This document shows positions 25,495 through 34,463 of a stretch of DNA of 64,000 bases, one piece after another (the first letter of the stretch is position 1; the number at the start of each line of letters is the position of its first letter). The stretch lies in the NCBI GenBank assembly GCA_021324435.1, contig JAJPIZ010000002.1:1-64000 (forward strand). The letters are read 5' to 3'. This DNA is from Anaerolineae bacterium. Its GTDB lineage: Bacteria; Chloroflexota; Anaerolineae; Anaerolineales; Villigracilaceae. A program made the translations under genes and the position numbers. The notes under the pieces were generated by a model. It worked only from the letters and a program-made list of their open reading frames with translations. It did not search any database and was not told where the DNA came from.

Positions 25495-26664
25495 CTATTT
25501 CAATCCCAATTCAGAGCGACTGATCACATGACGTTGAATCTCGCTCGTCCCCTCGTAAATTTCCGTGATCTTCGCGTCGCGGAAATAACGCTCAACGGGA
25601 AGTTCCTTGCTATACCCCATGCCGCCATGAATTTGGACCGCGGCGTGGGCGCAGAACATGGCTGTTTCGGATGCAAATAGTTTTGCCATCGAAGATTGAA
25701 GAGTGAAACGCTCTCCGGTCGTTTTAGAACGTTCCTTTGCCATTGCCGCGTTGTAAATCAACAAGCGGGCGGCTTCGATGCGCGTCTTCATGTCCGCGAT
25801 CTTGAAACCTGTTCCTTGAAACTCTCCAATCTTTTGGCCAAAAGCCTCGCGCTCTCGCGCATAGGCAACACTGGCTTCGTACGCGGCTTCGGCAATTCCC
25901 AATGCTTGCGATGCGATTCCAATGCGCCCCACATCAAGAACCGTCATTGCAATTTTGAACCCTTCGCCTTCTTCACCCAAACGGTTCCCAACAGGAATTT
26001 TACAATTCTCAAAAATGAGTTCACTGGTGGCTGAGGCGCGAATGCCAAGTTTTGGCTCTTTTTTGCCGCGGTTGAAGCCCGGCGAATTCTTCGTATCAAT
26101 CAAAAAAGCGCTTATACCCTTTTGTTTTTTTGCAGGATCGGTAACCATAAAGACGACCATATAATCTGCGACAGGTCCGCTCGTGACCCAGGATTTGCGT
26201 CCGTTGAGCAGATAAAAGTCCCCGTCTCGCGTGGCGCGGCTTTTCATCGTGCCCGCGTCAGAGCCGGACATTGGTTCGGTCAGCGAATACGCGCCGATTG
26301 CCGCGCCTGATGCCACCGGTTTCAGGAATTTCTGTTTTTGTTCTTCTGTCCCGAATTTCATAATGCCATGGCAATACAAAGAGTTATTGACAGACATGAT
26401 GACGCCATGCGATGCGTCCACTTTGCAAATCTCTTCCAGCGCAAGCACATACGACAAAGTGTCCATGCCCGCCCCGCCATATTGTTCAGGGACCTCAATG
26501 CCCATGAATCCCATCGCCCCCATTTTCTTGATTGTCTCGTGTGGAAACTCTCCACTTTCATCGAATTGAGCCGCAATCGGCGCGATTTCTTTTTGGGCAA
26601 AATCACGGGCCGCGTCACGGATCATTTTATGTTCATCGCTGAGGGGGAAAAGTGCGTCGCTCAT
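25495..26664 (-). CDS. Acyl-CoA dehydrogenase
   Basis: A 389-residue flavoprotein that introduces the alpha-beta double bond into an acyl-CoA thioester. Motifs: 'YSLTEPMSGSDAG' (FAD/substrate loop, near 130-142), 'ESWVTSG'-type segment 'RKSWVTSG', and near the C-terminus 'IHGGMGYSKELPVERYFRDAKITEIYEGTSEIQR' in pieces, with the catalytic-base Glu in 'YEGTSE'. It is most like short-chain (butyryl-CoA) enzymes. First gene of the seven-gene leftward group ending at 18270. Confidence 0.93.
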   Translation of the reverse strand: MSDALFPLSDEHKMIRDAARDFAQKEIAPIAAQFDESGEFPHETIKKMGAMGFMGIEVPEQYGGAGMDTLSYVLALEEICKVDASHGVIMSVNNSLYCHGIMKFGTEEQKQKFLKPVASGAAIGAYSLTEPMSGSDAGTMKSRATRDGDFYLLNGRKSWVTSGPVADYMVVFMVTDPAKKQKGISAFLIDTKNSPGFNRGKKEPKLGIRASATSELIFENCKIPVGNRLGEEGEGFKIAMTVLDVGRIGIASQALGIAEAAYEASVAYAREREAFGQKIGEFQGTGFKIADMKTRIEAARLLIYNAAMAKERSKTTGERFTLQSSMAKLFASETAMFCAHAAVQIHGGMGYSKELPVERYFRDAKITEIYEGTSEIQRHVISRSELGLK

Positions 26665-26694
26665 CTTGAGCCTCCGAGGAATAATCTGTGCTGA

Positions 26695-26700
26695 TTATAC
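26695..26700 (-). promoter_or_regulatory. -10 box (TATAAT) upstream of the acyl-CoA dehydrogenase operon
   Basis: TATAAT on minus, about 30 bases before the ATG; GGAGG precedes the start. A -35 is not clear. Confidence 0.4.
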
Positions 26701-26785
26701 CTTGCAAAAGTGAGATGATGAACTTGCCGTCGTTCCTATGGATCAGCACTGATACAATACGGAGAATAAAAAATAAGGAGGCCTC

Positions 26786-27610
26786 GTGAAGATTCTGATC
26801 TCAGCGGATATGGAAGGTATCACGGGCGTGACGACTTGGGACCAGGTCACGCCGGGACATGCAGAATATGCGCGTTTCCGCACGTTAATGACAGGCGATG
26901 TCAATGCGGCGGTACGCGGCGCGCTCGATGCCGGTGCAGATGAAGTTGTTGTCACTGACGGGCATTGGAATGGCTCGAACATCCTGATCGAGGAACTTGA
27001 TCCGCGCGCGAAACTCAATAGCGGCTCACCTTCACCGCTTTCGATGATGCAGGGAATTGATCGGGGCGTGGATGGTGCGTTCTTTGTCGGCTATCACGCG
27101 CGGCAAGGCTCACAGAATGCAGTGCTGGATCACACATGGTCAGACACTTGTGTTGCCAATGTGTGGCTGAACGATATGATCGCAGGAGAATATACATTGA
27201 ACGCCGCACTGGCAGGCCACTACGGTGTTCCTGTTGTGATGGCTAGCGGAGATCAAACCGCTTGCGCGCAGATGAGGGAGCAACTCGGCTCGCTCGAAAC
27301 CGTAATCGTAAAACAAGCCACAGGCCGCTTCTCGGCTGAGTGCTTATCCCCGGATACCACGCGGGAGATGATCGCGCAGGCCGCGCAACGCGCGGTTTCG
27401 CGGTTGGCGAGAAAGGACACGCCAAAACCATTCGTCGCGAAGACACCTGTTAAAATCACCGTGCAGGTCGTTTCTTCTGATATGGCTGACCGTGCCATGC
27501 ACATGACGGGAGTCCAGCGCGAGGGGCTGAAACTTACGTTTTCTTCACCAGATATGCCCGCCGCGTATTCGGCTTTTCGCGCGCTGGTGCTGATGTCGTA
27601 CCCGCGTTAG
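26786..27610 (+). CDS. M55 family D-aminopeptidase (DppA-like)
   Basis: A 274-residue zinc peptidase. The family start 'KILISADMEGITGV' contains the metal ligands Asp8 and Glu10; 'VVTDGHWNGSNI' and 'GYHARQGS' supply further histidine ligands. DppA from Bacillus subtilis cleaves D-amino-acid peptides such as D-Ala-D-Ala. A GTG start is used, preceded by AAGGAGG. It stands upstream of a polyamine-type ABC transporter but 220 bases with a separate promoter lie between. Confidence 0.9.
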   Translation: MKILISADMEGITGVTTWDQVTPGHAEYARFRTLMTGDVNAAVRGALDAGADEVVVTDGHWNGSNILIEELDPRAKLNSGSPSPLSMMQGIDRGVDGAFFVGYHARQGSQNAVLDHTWSDTCVANVWLNDMIAGEYTLNAALAGHYGVPVVMASGDQTACAQMREQLGSLETVIVKQATGRFSAECLSPDTTREMIAQAAQRAVSRLARKDTPKPFVAKTPVKITVQVVSSDMADRAMHMTGVQREGLKLTFSSPDMPAAYSAFRALVLMSYPR

Positions 27611-27672
27611 TTGTCTAAACGGTGACCGGTTCAAGGTCCGGTGAGACGCGGCGCTGAATCGGAAATCATCAA

Positions 27673-27700
27673 TTGACGGGTCGCGTGAAGTCGCTATAAT
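27673..27700 (+). promoter_or_regulatory. Promoter of the potD-potA-potB-potC operon
   Basis: TTGACG (27673-27678), 16-base spacer, TATAAT (27695-27700). The leader to the start codon is about 125 bases. Confidence 0.65.
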
Positions 27701-27833
27701 CTAACCAATCCGTATCCAAATCGGAAATCAATGTGACAAATCGTACGCGTTGACTGGAAGGAGGTGATTGTTTTTCTGTTGTTCCACATGTTACAAACTT
27801 GAAGTGTCGTTCAAATTTCACCAAGGAGAGAGA

Positions 27834-28982
27834 ATGAATTCCAAGTTTGCATTTAAACTGATGGGCGTTGTGGTGCTGTTGAGTTTAACGCTCACGGCCT
27901 GTGGCGGCGCTCCTGCCAAAGGCGAAGGGGAGGTGGATATTGTCGCCTGGCCTGGTTACATTGAGCGCGGCGCGAACGACCCGAACTACGACTGGGTCAC
28001 GGCTTTTGAAAAGGAAACGGGTTGCAAGGTCAACGTGAAAGATGCGGCCACTTCCGATGAAATGGTGCAATTGATCAATGGCGGCGGCTTTGACCTGGTA
28101 ACGGCCTCCGGTGACGCCAGCCTGCGCCTCGTGTACGGCGGCTCTGTTCAGGAAATTGACATCAATAAAATCCCCTCCTATAAAAATGTAGATCCGCGCT
28201 TGCAAAATGCGCCATGGCACACGGTCAATGGCAAGCATTACGGCGTGTCATATCAATGGGGCCCGAATGTGTTGATGTACAACACGAAAGTTTTCCCGAC
28301 CGCTCCGACCTCATGGGATGTGGTGTTCAAAGAGCAGACCCTGCCTGACGGCAAATCCAACAAGGATCGCGTTCAGGGCTATGTGGGCCCGATCTACATC
28401 GCGGATGCCGCGCTATATTTGAAATATCACAACCCTGAACTGGGTATCACCGATCCCTACGAACTGACTCAGCCTCAATTCGATGCGGCCATCAATCTTC
28501 TCAAAGAACAGCGCAAGATCGCTCCCAAGTATTGGGGCGATTACAACATTCAGATCGAAGACTTCAAGAGCGAGGGTTTTGTCGCCGCTCCGTCATGGCC
28601 CTATCAGGTGAACCTGTTGGTGGCCGACGGCCAACCGATTGCCAGTACCATCCCAGTAGAAGGTGCAACCGGCTGGGCGGACACCACCATGATGGCGAAG
28701 AATGCGCCGCATCCAAACTGCGCGTACAAATGGCTTGAGCATTCACTCGATCCAAAAGTACAGGGTGATGTGGCGGCCTGGTTTGGTTCCAACCCGGCGG
28801 TGCCCGCGGGCTGTACTTCCAGTGATTTGCTTGGCCCGGACGGGTGCAAGACCAACGGTTATGACAACTTCGATAAGATTTACTTCTGGAAAACGCCAAT
28901 TGCAGATTGCGGCAATGGGCAGAATAATTGCGTAACCTACGACAAGTGGACTGAAGCGTTCACTGCGATCGTTGGTCAATAG
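27834..28982 (+). CDS. potD: Spermidine/putrescine-type ABC transporter substrate-binding lipoprotein
   Basis: A 382-residue binding protein. Signal peptide with lipobox 'LTAC' (Cys about 23), so it is lipid-anchored outside the membrane. 'VDIVAWPGYIERG' and 'FEKETGCKVNVKDA' near the mature N-terminus, and 'GGFDLVTASGDASLRLV', are typical of the PotD/PotF family. AAGGAGAGAG precedes the ATG. It heads a complete four-gene import system. The polyamine assignment is by family; other small cations or opine-like substrates are possible. Confidence 0.88.
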   Translation: MNSKFAFKLMGVVVLLSLTLTACGGAPAKGEGEVDIVAWPGYIERGANDPNYDWVTAFEKETGCKVNVKDAATSDEMVQLINGGGFDLVTASGDASLRLVYGGSVQEIDINKIPSYKNVDPRLQNAPWHTVNGKHYGVSYQWGPNVLMYNTKVFPTAPTSWDVVFKEQTLPDGKSNKDRVQGYVGPIYIADAALYLKYHNPELGITDPYELTQPQFDAAINLLKEQRKIAPKYWGDYNIQIEDFKSEGFVAAPSWPYQVNLLVADGQPIASTIPVEGATGWADTTMMAKNAPHPNCAYKWLEHSLDPKVQGDVAAWFGSNPAVPAGCTSSDLLGPDGCKTNGYDNFDKIYFWKTPIADCGNGQNNCVTYDKWTEAFTAIVGQ

Positions 28983-28995
28983 TATTTTGCTTGCG

Positions 28996-29024
28996 GTAGG
29001 GGCGTAGAGACGCTACGCCCCTAC
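28996..29024 (+). repeat. Hairpin between potD and potA
   Basis: GTAGGGGCGTAG and CTACGCCCCTAC, perfect 12-base arms with a 5-base loop. No T run follows, so it is better read as a transcript-stabilising or attenuating hairpin, or a small repeat, than as a terminator. Confidence 0.65.
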
Positions 29025-29045
29025 AATTTTCATTTGAGGGCACGA

Positions 29046-30101
29046 ATGAGCGATCAAGTTGCAATTGAGTTCAGGAACGTAAGCCGGATATTTTCTGTTA
29101 GACACCAGGATCAGGTGGGGACGGTCAGAGCCGTTGATGATGTTTCGTTGAAGATCCGCGATGGCGAATTCTTTTCGCTCCTTGGGCCATCCGGCTCCGG
29201 CAAGACAACCAGTCTGCGGATGATTGCGGGCTTTGATCGCCCGACCTCGGGTCAAATCCTTTTGTATGGGCAGGATGTCTCCAACTTGCCTCCGTATGAG
29301 CGCGATGTGAACACGGTGTTTCAGGATTATGCTTTGTTTCCACACATGACGGTGGCGGAGAATATTGCTTATGGACTTATGATCAAGAAGGTCGCTAAAG
29401 AAGAACGCGAGAAGCGCGTGGATGAAATCCTGGATTTGGTTCGCCTCACCGGATTTTCTGGACGCAAACCATCGCAACTTTCCGGGGGACAGCGGCAACG
29501 CGTGGCTCTCGCCCGTGCTTTGGTCAATCATCCCAAAGTGCTTCTGCTTGATGAGCCGCTCGGCGCATTGGACTTAAAACTTCGCCAGCAAATGCAGGTG
29601 GAACTCAAAGCGATCCAACAACGCGTCGGCATTACTTTTATTTTTGTGACGCACGATCAGGAAGAAGCCCTCACGATGAGCGACCGCATCGCGGTCTTCA
29701 ACCAGGGCAAGATCGAACAAGTCGGAACACCCGCGGAAGTGTACGAGCATCCGTCCACGCCGTTCGTGGCTGGCTTTGTGGGCACGTCCAATCTTGTGGA
29801 TGGCGAGACAGCCAAACACATCACGGGTTCCGCTTCAAAATTTTCCATCCGACCGGAGAAAATTCATTTGGCCTCGTCGGGCGCAAATGTTGAAGCAGAT
29901 ATGTTTTTTGTGGATGGCAAAGTTCGGGACGTGGTCTATCTTGGGCTGTATACCCGCTACCTCGTCGAGTTGAGCGGCGGGGGCGATTTGGTCGTCGTGG
30001 AGCAGAATCTGAAGACCACATCCATGGATGTGATGAAGGCGCGCGGTCAGGCCGTGCGTTTGTTGTGGAAGAAAGAACACGTCCGCTACGTGGAAGGCTA
30101 G
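29046..30101 (+). CDS. potA: ABC transporter ATPase, PotA type
   Basis: A 351-residue ATPase. Walker A 'GPSGSGKTT', Q-loop in '[12 protein letters not shown]', signature '[15 protein letters not shown]', Walker B '[12 protein letters not shown]', and the switch His in 'FVTHDQEEA'. The C-terminal 100 residues form a TOBE-like regulatory domain. It energises the permeases encoded next (gap 1 base). Start at 29046 (MSDQVAIE) follows a GAGGG site. Confidence 0.93.
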   Translation: MSDQVAIEFRNVSRIFSVRHQDQVGTVRAVDDVSLKIRDGEFFSLLGPSGSGKTTSLRMIAGFDRPTSGQILLYGQDVSNLPPYERDVNTVFQDYALFPHMTVAENIAYGLMIKKVAKEEREKRVDEILDLVRLTGFSGRKPSQLSGGQRQRVALARALVNHPKVLLLDEPLGALDLKLRQQMQVELKAIQQRVGITFIFVTHDQEEALTMSDRIAVFNQGKIEQVGTPAEVYEHPSTPFVAGFVGTSNLVDGETAKHITGSASKFSIRPEKIHLASSGANVEADMFFVDGKVRDVVYLGLYTRYLVELSGGGDLVVVEQNLKTTSMDVMKARGQAVRLLWKKEHVRYVEG

Positions 30102-30102
30102 A

Positions 30103-31008
30103 ATGCTGACTCGTCTTTCGACCTATCTATATCGCCGTCCTCGTTTGGTGCTGTTGCTTTTGCTCCTCCCGCCTTTGATTTGGTTTGTGGTCGTATATCT
30201 TGGCGCGCTGGCGACCATGTTGGTCAACAGTTTTTTCTACCTTGACGGATTTACCGGCCAGGTCGTGCATCAATTTACGCTTGAAACGTACTCGAAACTG
30301 CTGGACCCAACCAACCTCGATATCTTTTCTCGGACAACCGTGATGGCGGCGCTGGTCACTGCGGCATGTATTCTGATCGCGTTCCCGCTTGCTTATTACA
30401 TGGCGCGCTTTGCGTCGCCGCGCATGAAAACATTTTTATACCTTGCCGTTACTCTGCCGCTATGGTCGAGTTATGTTGTGCGCGTCTATTCGTGGAAACT
30501 GATTCTTGCACAGGAAGGCATTATCTCCTGGTTTGCCGGAATCCTGCATCTGACCGGCTTCCTCAATTGGTATTTGAGTCTGCCCGTCGTTGGCGGCCCG
30601 TCTCTCTCGGTATCGTCCACAGGAATTTTTCTAGTCTTTGTTTACATCTGGCTTCCCTACATGATCATTCCGATTCAAACTGCTCTCGAGCGCGTGCCTA
30701 AATCGTTGGTTGAGGCATCTGCTGATCTGGGCGCTCATCCCTCGCAGACGTTTCGGAACGTGATTCTGCCTCTTGCGTTGCCCGGTGTAGTGGCCGGTTC
30801 GATCTTTACTTTCTCGCTCACGCTTGGCGATTTCATTGTTCCATCTCTGTTTGGCAACTCGAGTTATTTTATTGGCAAAGCGGTGCTGACCTACATGGGC
30901 ACCTCAGGGAACATTCCACTGGCTGCGGCATTCACGATGGGGCCGATTGTCATCATGATCATCTATCTTCTGATCGCCCGCAAATTAGGAGCTTTCGATG
31001 CGCTCTAA
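30103..31008 (+). CDS. potB: ABC transporter permease, PotB type
   Basis: A 301-residue permease with about six membrane helices and the EAA-type coupling loop 'EASADLGAHPSQTFRNVILPLALPG' (in pieces, near 205-230). Overlaps potC by 11 bases. Confidence 0.92.
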   Translation: MLTRLSTYLYRRPRLVLLLLLLPPLIWFVVVYLGALATMLVNSFFYLDGFTGQVVHQFTLETYSKLLDPTNLDIFSRTTVMAALVTAACILIAFPLAYYMARFASPRMKTFLYLAVTLPLWSSYVVRVYSWKLILAQEGIISWFAGILHLTGFLNWYLSLPVVGGPSLSVSSTGIFLVFVYIWLPYMIIPIQTALERVPKSLVEASADLGAHPSQTFRNVILPLALPGVVAGSIFTFSLTLGDFIVPSLFGNSSYFIGKAVLTYMGTSGNIPLAAAFTMGPIVIMIIYLLIARKLGAFDAL

Positions 31009-31828
31009 TAAACGACAGAATCCTTCCGGCGAAGGGGCCTCGCTCTGGCTAAAATTGGGCGCGGCGGCGGCATTATTGTTTCTGCATATTCCGCTTTTGC
31101 TGATCTTTCTTTATTCTTTTACAACAGATCAATCTGCTTATACCTTTCCGCCTCCGGGCCTGACCTTGAAATGGATTCCGCAAGCGATAGCCAACCCAGC
31201 CATGCAGGATGCCCTGGGCCTGACTCTGCGCGTCGCCTTTCTCGCGACGTTCGCCGCGTTGATTTTGGGCACGTTAGCCGCCGCCGCCGTCTATCGTTAT
31301 GATTTCTTTGGAAAAGAAGCAATTTCATTTATCCTCGTTCTGCCGCTGGCTTTGCCGGGTATCGTAACCGGAATTGCGATGCGCTCCGCCATCAGTTTGA
31401 TGCAAATCCCATTCTCTTTCTGGACAATCGTGATCGGTCATGCAACATTTTGTGTTGTGACGGTCTACAACAATGTATTGGCGCGGTTTCGCCGCACCAG
31501 CGGCTCGATGATCGAAGCGTCAATGGACTTGGGTGCGAACTCCTTTCAGACTTTCTGGCATGTAGTCTTTCCAAACATCGCCACCGCGCTTCTCGCGGGA
31601 GCCATTCTGGCTTTCTCGCTTTCGTTCGACGAAGTCATCGTCACGACGTTCACTGCCGGGAATCAGCAGACGCTCCCAATCTGGATTTACAGTCAAATGC
31701 TCAAGCCGCGCAATCGTCCCATTACCAACGTGACCGCCATGCTGGTGGTGTTGATCACCGCTCTGCCGATATTGTTTGCCCAGCGATTGACCGCAAAATC
31801 CGCTGGCGCGGAAGAGGAAAAATCCTAG
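30998..31828 (+). CDS. potC: ABC transporter permease, PotC type
   Basis: A 276-residue permease with about six membrane helices and coupling loop 'EASMDLGANSFQTFWHVVFPNI' in pieces near 174-195. Pairs with PotB to form the membrane channel. Last gene of the transporter operon; no strong terminator is seen after it. Confidence 0.92.
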   Translation: MRSNKRQNPSGEGASLWLKLGAAAALLFLHIPLLLIFLYSFTTDQSAYTFPPPGLTLKWIPQAIANPAMQDALGLTLRVAFLATFAALILGTLAAAAVYRYDFFGKEAISFILVLPLALPGIVTGIAMRSAISLMQIPFSFWTIVIGHATFCVVTVYNNVLARFRRTSGSMIEASMDLGANSFQTFWHVVFPNIATALLAGAILAFSLSFDEVIVTTFTAGNQQTLPIWIYSQMLKPRNRPITNVTAMLVVLITALPILFAQRLTAKSAGAEEEKS

Positions 31829-31872
31829 TGCGTTTGGTTAATCCGCAGTACAATGTGACGTTATAGAGGAGA

Positions 31873-32055
31873 ATGAGTAGAGAACATTCCCGCTTACGTC
31901 GTCTTCACGACATTCTGTGCAGTGGTGATTGCACTCCGCCGCCTGTTGAGGAAAAAGCCCTCAGCGAGGCGGCGGCTGTAGTTAACGGAATCGGGGTCCA
32001 GGTCGAGAACCGAAGCGATTTTCGATTCAACGGAGGAGTTTATGTTTATGGTTAG
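31873..32055 (+). CDS. Possible small protein upstream of the SET genes
   Basis: An open frame of 60 residues, hydrophilic, with two cysteines in 'ILCSGDCTPPP'. AGAGGAG ends only one base before the ATG, which is too close for a normal ribosome binding site. It overlaps the first SET gene by 14 bases. It may be a real small gene or untranslated leader; I do not recognise it. Confidence 0.25.
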   Translation: MSREHSRLRRLHDILCSGDCTPPPVEEKALSEAAAVVNGIGVQVENRSDFRFNGGVYVYG

Positions 32056-32458
32056 CACGCGTTTAAATCAAAGTCCAATCCATGGGACAGGCGTCTTTGC
32101 CGCGGAGCCTATCAAAAAGGGACAGGTCGTTTGGCGATTTGACCCTCGCATTGATCTTCAAATTTCGGAAAATGAATTCAGGAGCTTTCCTTCGGTTTTT
32201 CAAGACTACCTGAAAACGTATGCGTACACTGTAATGATGGATGGCGAGCGCAAATTGATCTTGTGCGCGGATCACGCCAAGCACGTTAATCATTCTGATA
32301 ACCCAAACCTCCTGGACACTCTTGACAGCACGCAGGATGTTGCCGCTCGCGATATCGAGGCGGGCGAGGAGTTAACCTGCAATTACTTCGATTTCGATCT
32401 TGAAGCCGCGGCCAAACTGGGCCGCGAGAAGACTTATAAGGAGAAGAATGCCCGGTAA
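32042..32458 (+). CDS. SET-domain protein (putative lysine methyltransferase), short
   Basis: A 138-residue protein that is almost entirely a SET domain. Motifs: 'GTGVFAAEPIKKGQVV' near 15-30, 'HVNHSDNPNL' near 81-90 (the NHSxxPN substrate/cofactor loop) and 'DIEAGEELTCNYFDF' near 104-118 (the catalytic-Tyr strand). SET enzymes transfer methyl groups from S-adenosylmethionine to protein lysines. No cysteine-rich post-SET segment is present. GGAGGAG precedes the ATG. It overlaps the second SET gene by 11 bases, so the two are co-translated. Confidence 0.87.
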   Translation: MFMVSTRLNQSPIHGTGVFAAEPIKKGQVVWRFDPRIDLQISENEFRSFPSVFQDYLKTYAYTVMMDGERKLILCADHAKHVNHSDNPNLLDTLDSTQDVAARDIEAGEELTCNYFDFDLEAAAKLGREKTYKEKNAR

Positions 32459-32990
32459 ATTTTATTCCTATCTGTCGCCGAAACTGAAGAATGATTCCCA
32501 TGAGAGAAAGGGCGGTTGTGGTGTGTTCGCCGTCCGGCCCGTCAAAAAGGGCGAACTGCTCGCCTTATGGGGAGGCAAGATCATTACCGAAGACGAACTC
32601 GACCCGTCCATGCCGGATTTTACGCAGCGAGTCTTGCAGATCGAGGAAGGGCTGTTTCTGTTCTCGTTAAATCTGGAGCCTGCCGATTGTTTCAATCACT
32701 CCTGCGATCCGAACGCAGGCTTCACAGGGCAGATCGGCCTGGTTGCCATGCGCGACATCAAAACAGGCGAGGAAATTTGTTTTGATTACGCCATGTGCGA
32801 TGGAACGAATTACGATGAATTCGATTGCACATGCGGCGCTCGCAATTGCCGCAAATACATTCGCGGCGACGACTGGAAACGTCCCGAACTTTGGGAGCGT
32901 TACGCCGGTTACTTTATGCCGTATCTACAACGCCGGATTGACGCCTTGAAGAAAGAGGCAAGTCAAAAACTCAAAGTGGCTGTGGCTTAA
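32448..32990 (+). CDS. SET-domain protein with post-SET cysteine motif
   Basis: A 180-residue SET protein. 'GCGVFAVRPVKKGELLALWGG' (in pieces, near 23-43), 'FNHSCDPNAGF' near 82-92, 'DIKTGEEICFDYAM' near 103-116, then a post-SET zinc motif: Cys127, Cys129 and Cys134 ('CTCGARNC'), with a fourth ligand probably from 'SCDPN'. This post-SET arrangement is characteristic of active eukaryotic-type histone lysine methyltransferases and some bacterial ones. AAGGAG precedes the ATG at 32448. A substrate is not evident; a Lys-rich histone-H1-like protein is encoded at 55240. Confidence 0.88.
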   Translation: MPGKFYSYLSPKLKNDSHERKGGCGVFAVRPVKKGELLALWGGKIITEDELDPSMPDFTQRVLQIEEGLFLFSLNLEPADCFNHSCDPNAGFTGQIGLVAMRDIKTGEEICFDYAMCDGTNYDEFDCTCGARNCRKYIRGDDWKRPELWERYAGYFMPYLQRRIDALKKEASQKLKVAVA

Positions 32991-33048
32991 TTCTTTTCCG
33001 GCGCGCATTTTCTTCGCGGCGCTCATCCTGCGGCTGATCCCCGTCATT

Positions 33049-34452
33049 TTGACGCGTCATCTGAGCATCGGCCTTGATGACATGTTTCAATACGACATGC
33101 TGGCGCGCAGTCTCGCTTCTGGAAATGGGTTCCGCTGGTATGCGCCTGCGGATTTAGCGCGCATCGCGCCGTATCTTCATCTGGACCTCGCGGCGGCCGC
33201 GCTCGACCCGCGCGGTATGCTCACAACCTTCCGCGCGCCGCTGTACCCGGCTTTTCTTGCAATCATTTATTTTTTCAATGGAGTAAACGACGGACGCTTC
33301 TTGGCCGCCCGTTTGGCCCAGGCGATTTTACTGGGTGCGCCGCTCGCGCCATTGACTTATTTCGTTGCGAAGCATCTTTCTTTCTTTCCTCTTTCTGATC
33401 AAATGGAAGAAGAAAGAAGAAAGAAGATCGCGCGTATCGCCGCGTGGGTAGTCGCCGCCTACCCGATGCTATTGATCTTTCCGATTGCCCTTGCCACCGA
33501 GAACTTATTCTTTCTTCTCGTCCTTGCCAGCGTTTCCTCCCTCTTGAAACTTTCCTCGATCTCTTCTTCTCCTGACTCCCGACTTGCTGCTCACTACTCT
33601 CTTCTCTCCGGTCTCCTCCTCGGCCTCGCCGCACTGACCCGCTCGATCATCTTGCCATTTGCCGGGCTTGCCATTCTTTGGATTTGGTTTATTCTCAAAC
33701 AACCGCGCAGCGCAATCCTGGCCGGGCTGGCCCTGGCATTGACGATCACGCCGTGGATCATTCGCAATTCACTACTGAGCGGAAAAGTCACTGGTATTGA
33801 AACTTCACTGGGATACAACTTGTACGTCGGCTACCACCCGCAATCCACCGGCACCTTTACTTTCGGCCCATCGCTGGATTTGCTTTCCATCCTCGACGAC
33901 AAAGCCCGCGATGAGATTGGCACACAGAAGGCGATTGAGTTCATAATACAAGACCCTGCGCGTTTTGTGTATTTGGCTGTGCGTCGTCTTGGCTATTTTT
34001 TTAATTTGGAACTACGCGCCTTTACATACTTTTACGTCAACGATTTTCTTGGATACATTCCGCCATGGATGATGGCAGTCATTCTTGCTGTCTTGTCTTT
34101 GCCATTTGTAATCATTAGTCTATCTTCTGTTTTTGGCGCGGCGTTGCTGGAGCGGCGGCCGCAAACCATCTTGTTGGTTCTGCTGTTCCTGGGCTACCTG
34201 CTCCCGCATGTTTTCATCCTCTCGGAAGAACGTTTTCACCTGACCTTGATTCCTTTCTTTGCCATTCTCGCCGCGAACTTCTGGGTAAATGGCTGGTCCG
34301 CCTTTTGGGCTCAGAACCGCGTCGTTCGCTGGTCTTCTTTGCTCGTCGTCTTTTTTCTTCTTGCCAATTGGGGGTTTGAACTGTTTCGCGATTGGCATAC
34401 AATAAGCGGGATGTTTGGACCAAACGGCAATCACCTTTACCTTCCTTATTGA
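33049..34452 (+). CDS. Polytopic membrane glycosyltransferase-like protein (GT39/ArnT-like)
   Basis: A protein of at least 467 residues with about ten membrane helices. 'GIGLDDMFQYDMLARSLASGNGFRWYAP' (in pieces) resembles the first extracytoplasmic loop of GT-C transferases, with the Asp pair (DD) expected to be catalytic. The given start is a TTG without ribosome binding site and would cut off the first helix: the frame is open upstream to 32950 and encodes 'ARIFFAALILRLIPVILT', a good first helix, overlapping the end of the SET gene, but contains no ATG, GTG or TTG. A CTG at 32980 is the best alternative start. The acceptor and donor are unknown. Confidence 0.75.
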   Translation: MTRHLSIGLDDMFQYDMLARSLASGNGFRWYAPADLARIAPYLHLDLAAAALDPRGMLTTFRAPLYPAFLAIIYFFNGVNDGRFLAARLAQAILLGAPLAPLTYFVAKHLSFFPLSDQMEEERRKKIARIAAWVVAAYPMLLIFPIALATENLFFLLVLASVSSLLKLSSISSSPDSRLAAHYSLLSGLLLGLAALTRSIILPFAGLAILWIWFILKQPRSAILAGLALALTITPWIIRNSLLSGKVTGIETSLGYNLYVGYHPQSTGTFTFGPSLDLLSILDDKARDEIGTQKAIEFIIQDPARFVYLAVRRLGYFFNLELRAFTYFYVNDFLGYIPPWMMAVILAVLSLPFVIISLSSVFGAALLERRPQTILLVLLFLGYLLPHVFILSEERFHLTLIPFFAILAANFWVNGWSAFWAQNRVVRWSSLLVVFFLLANWGFELFRDWHTISGMFGPNGNHLYLPY

Positions 34453-34463
34453 TTACTGCACAC

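Noticed and set aside
27610-27660. tRNA-like segment (GGTTCAAGGTCC) after the M55 gene
   Set aside because: No acceptor or anticodon stem can be formed around it.
31829-32041. Riboswitch or structured leader before the SET genes
   Set aside because: Some small hairpins can be drawn but no known riboswitch consensus is recognisable.
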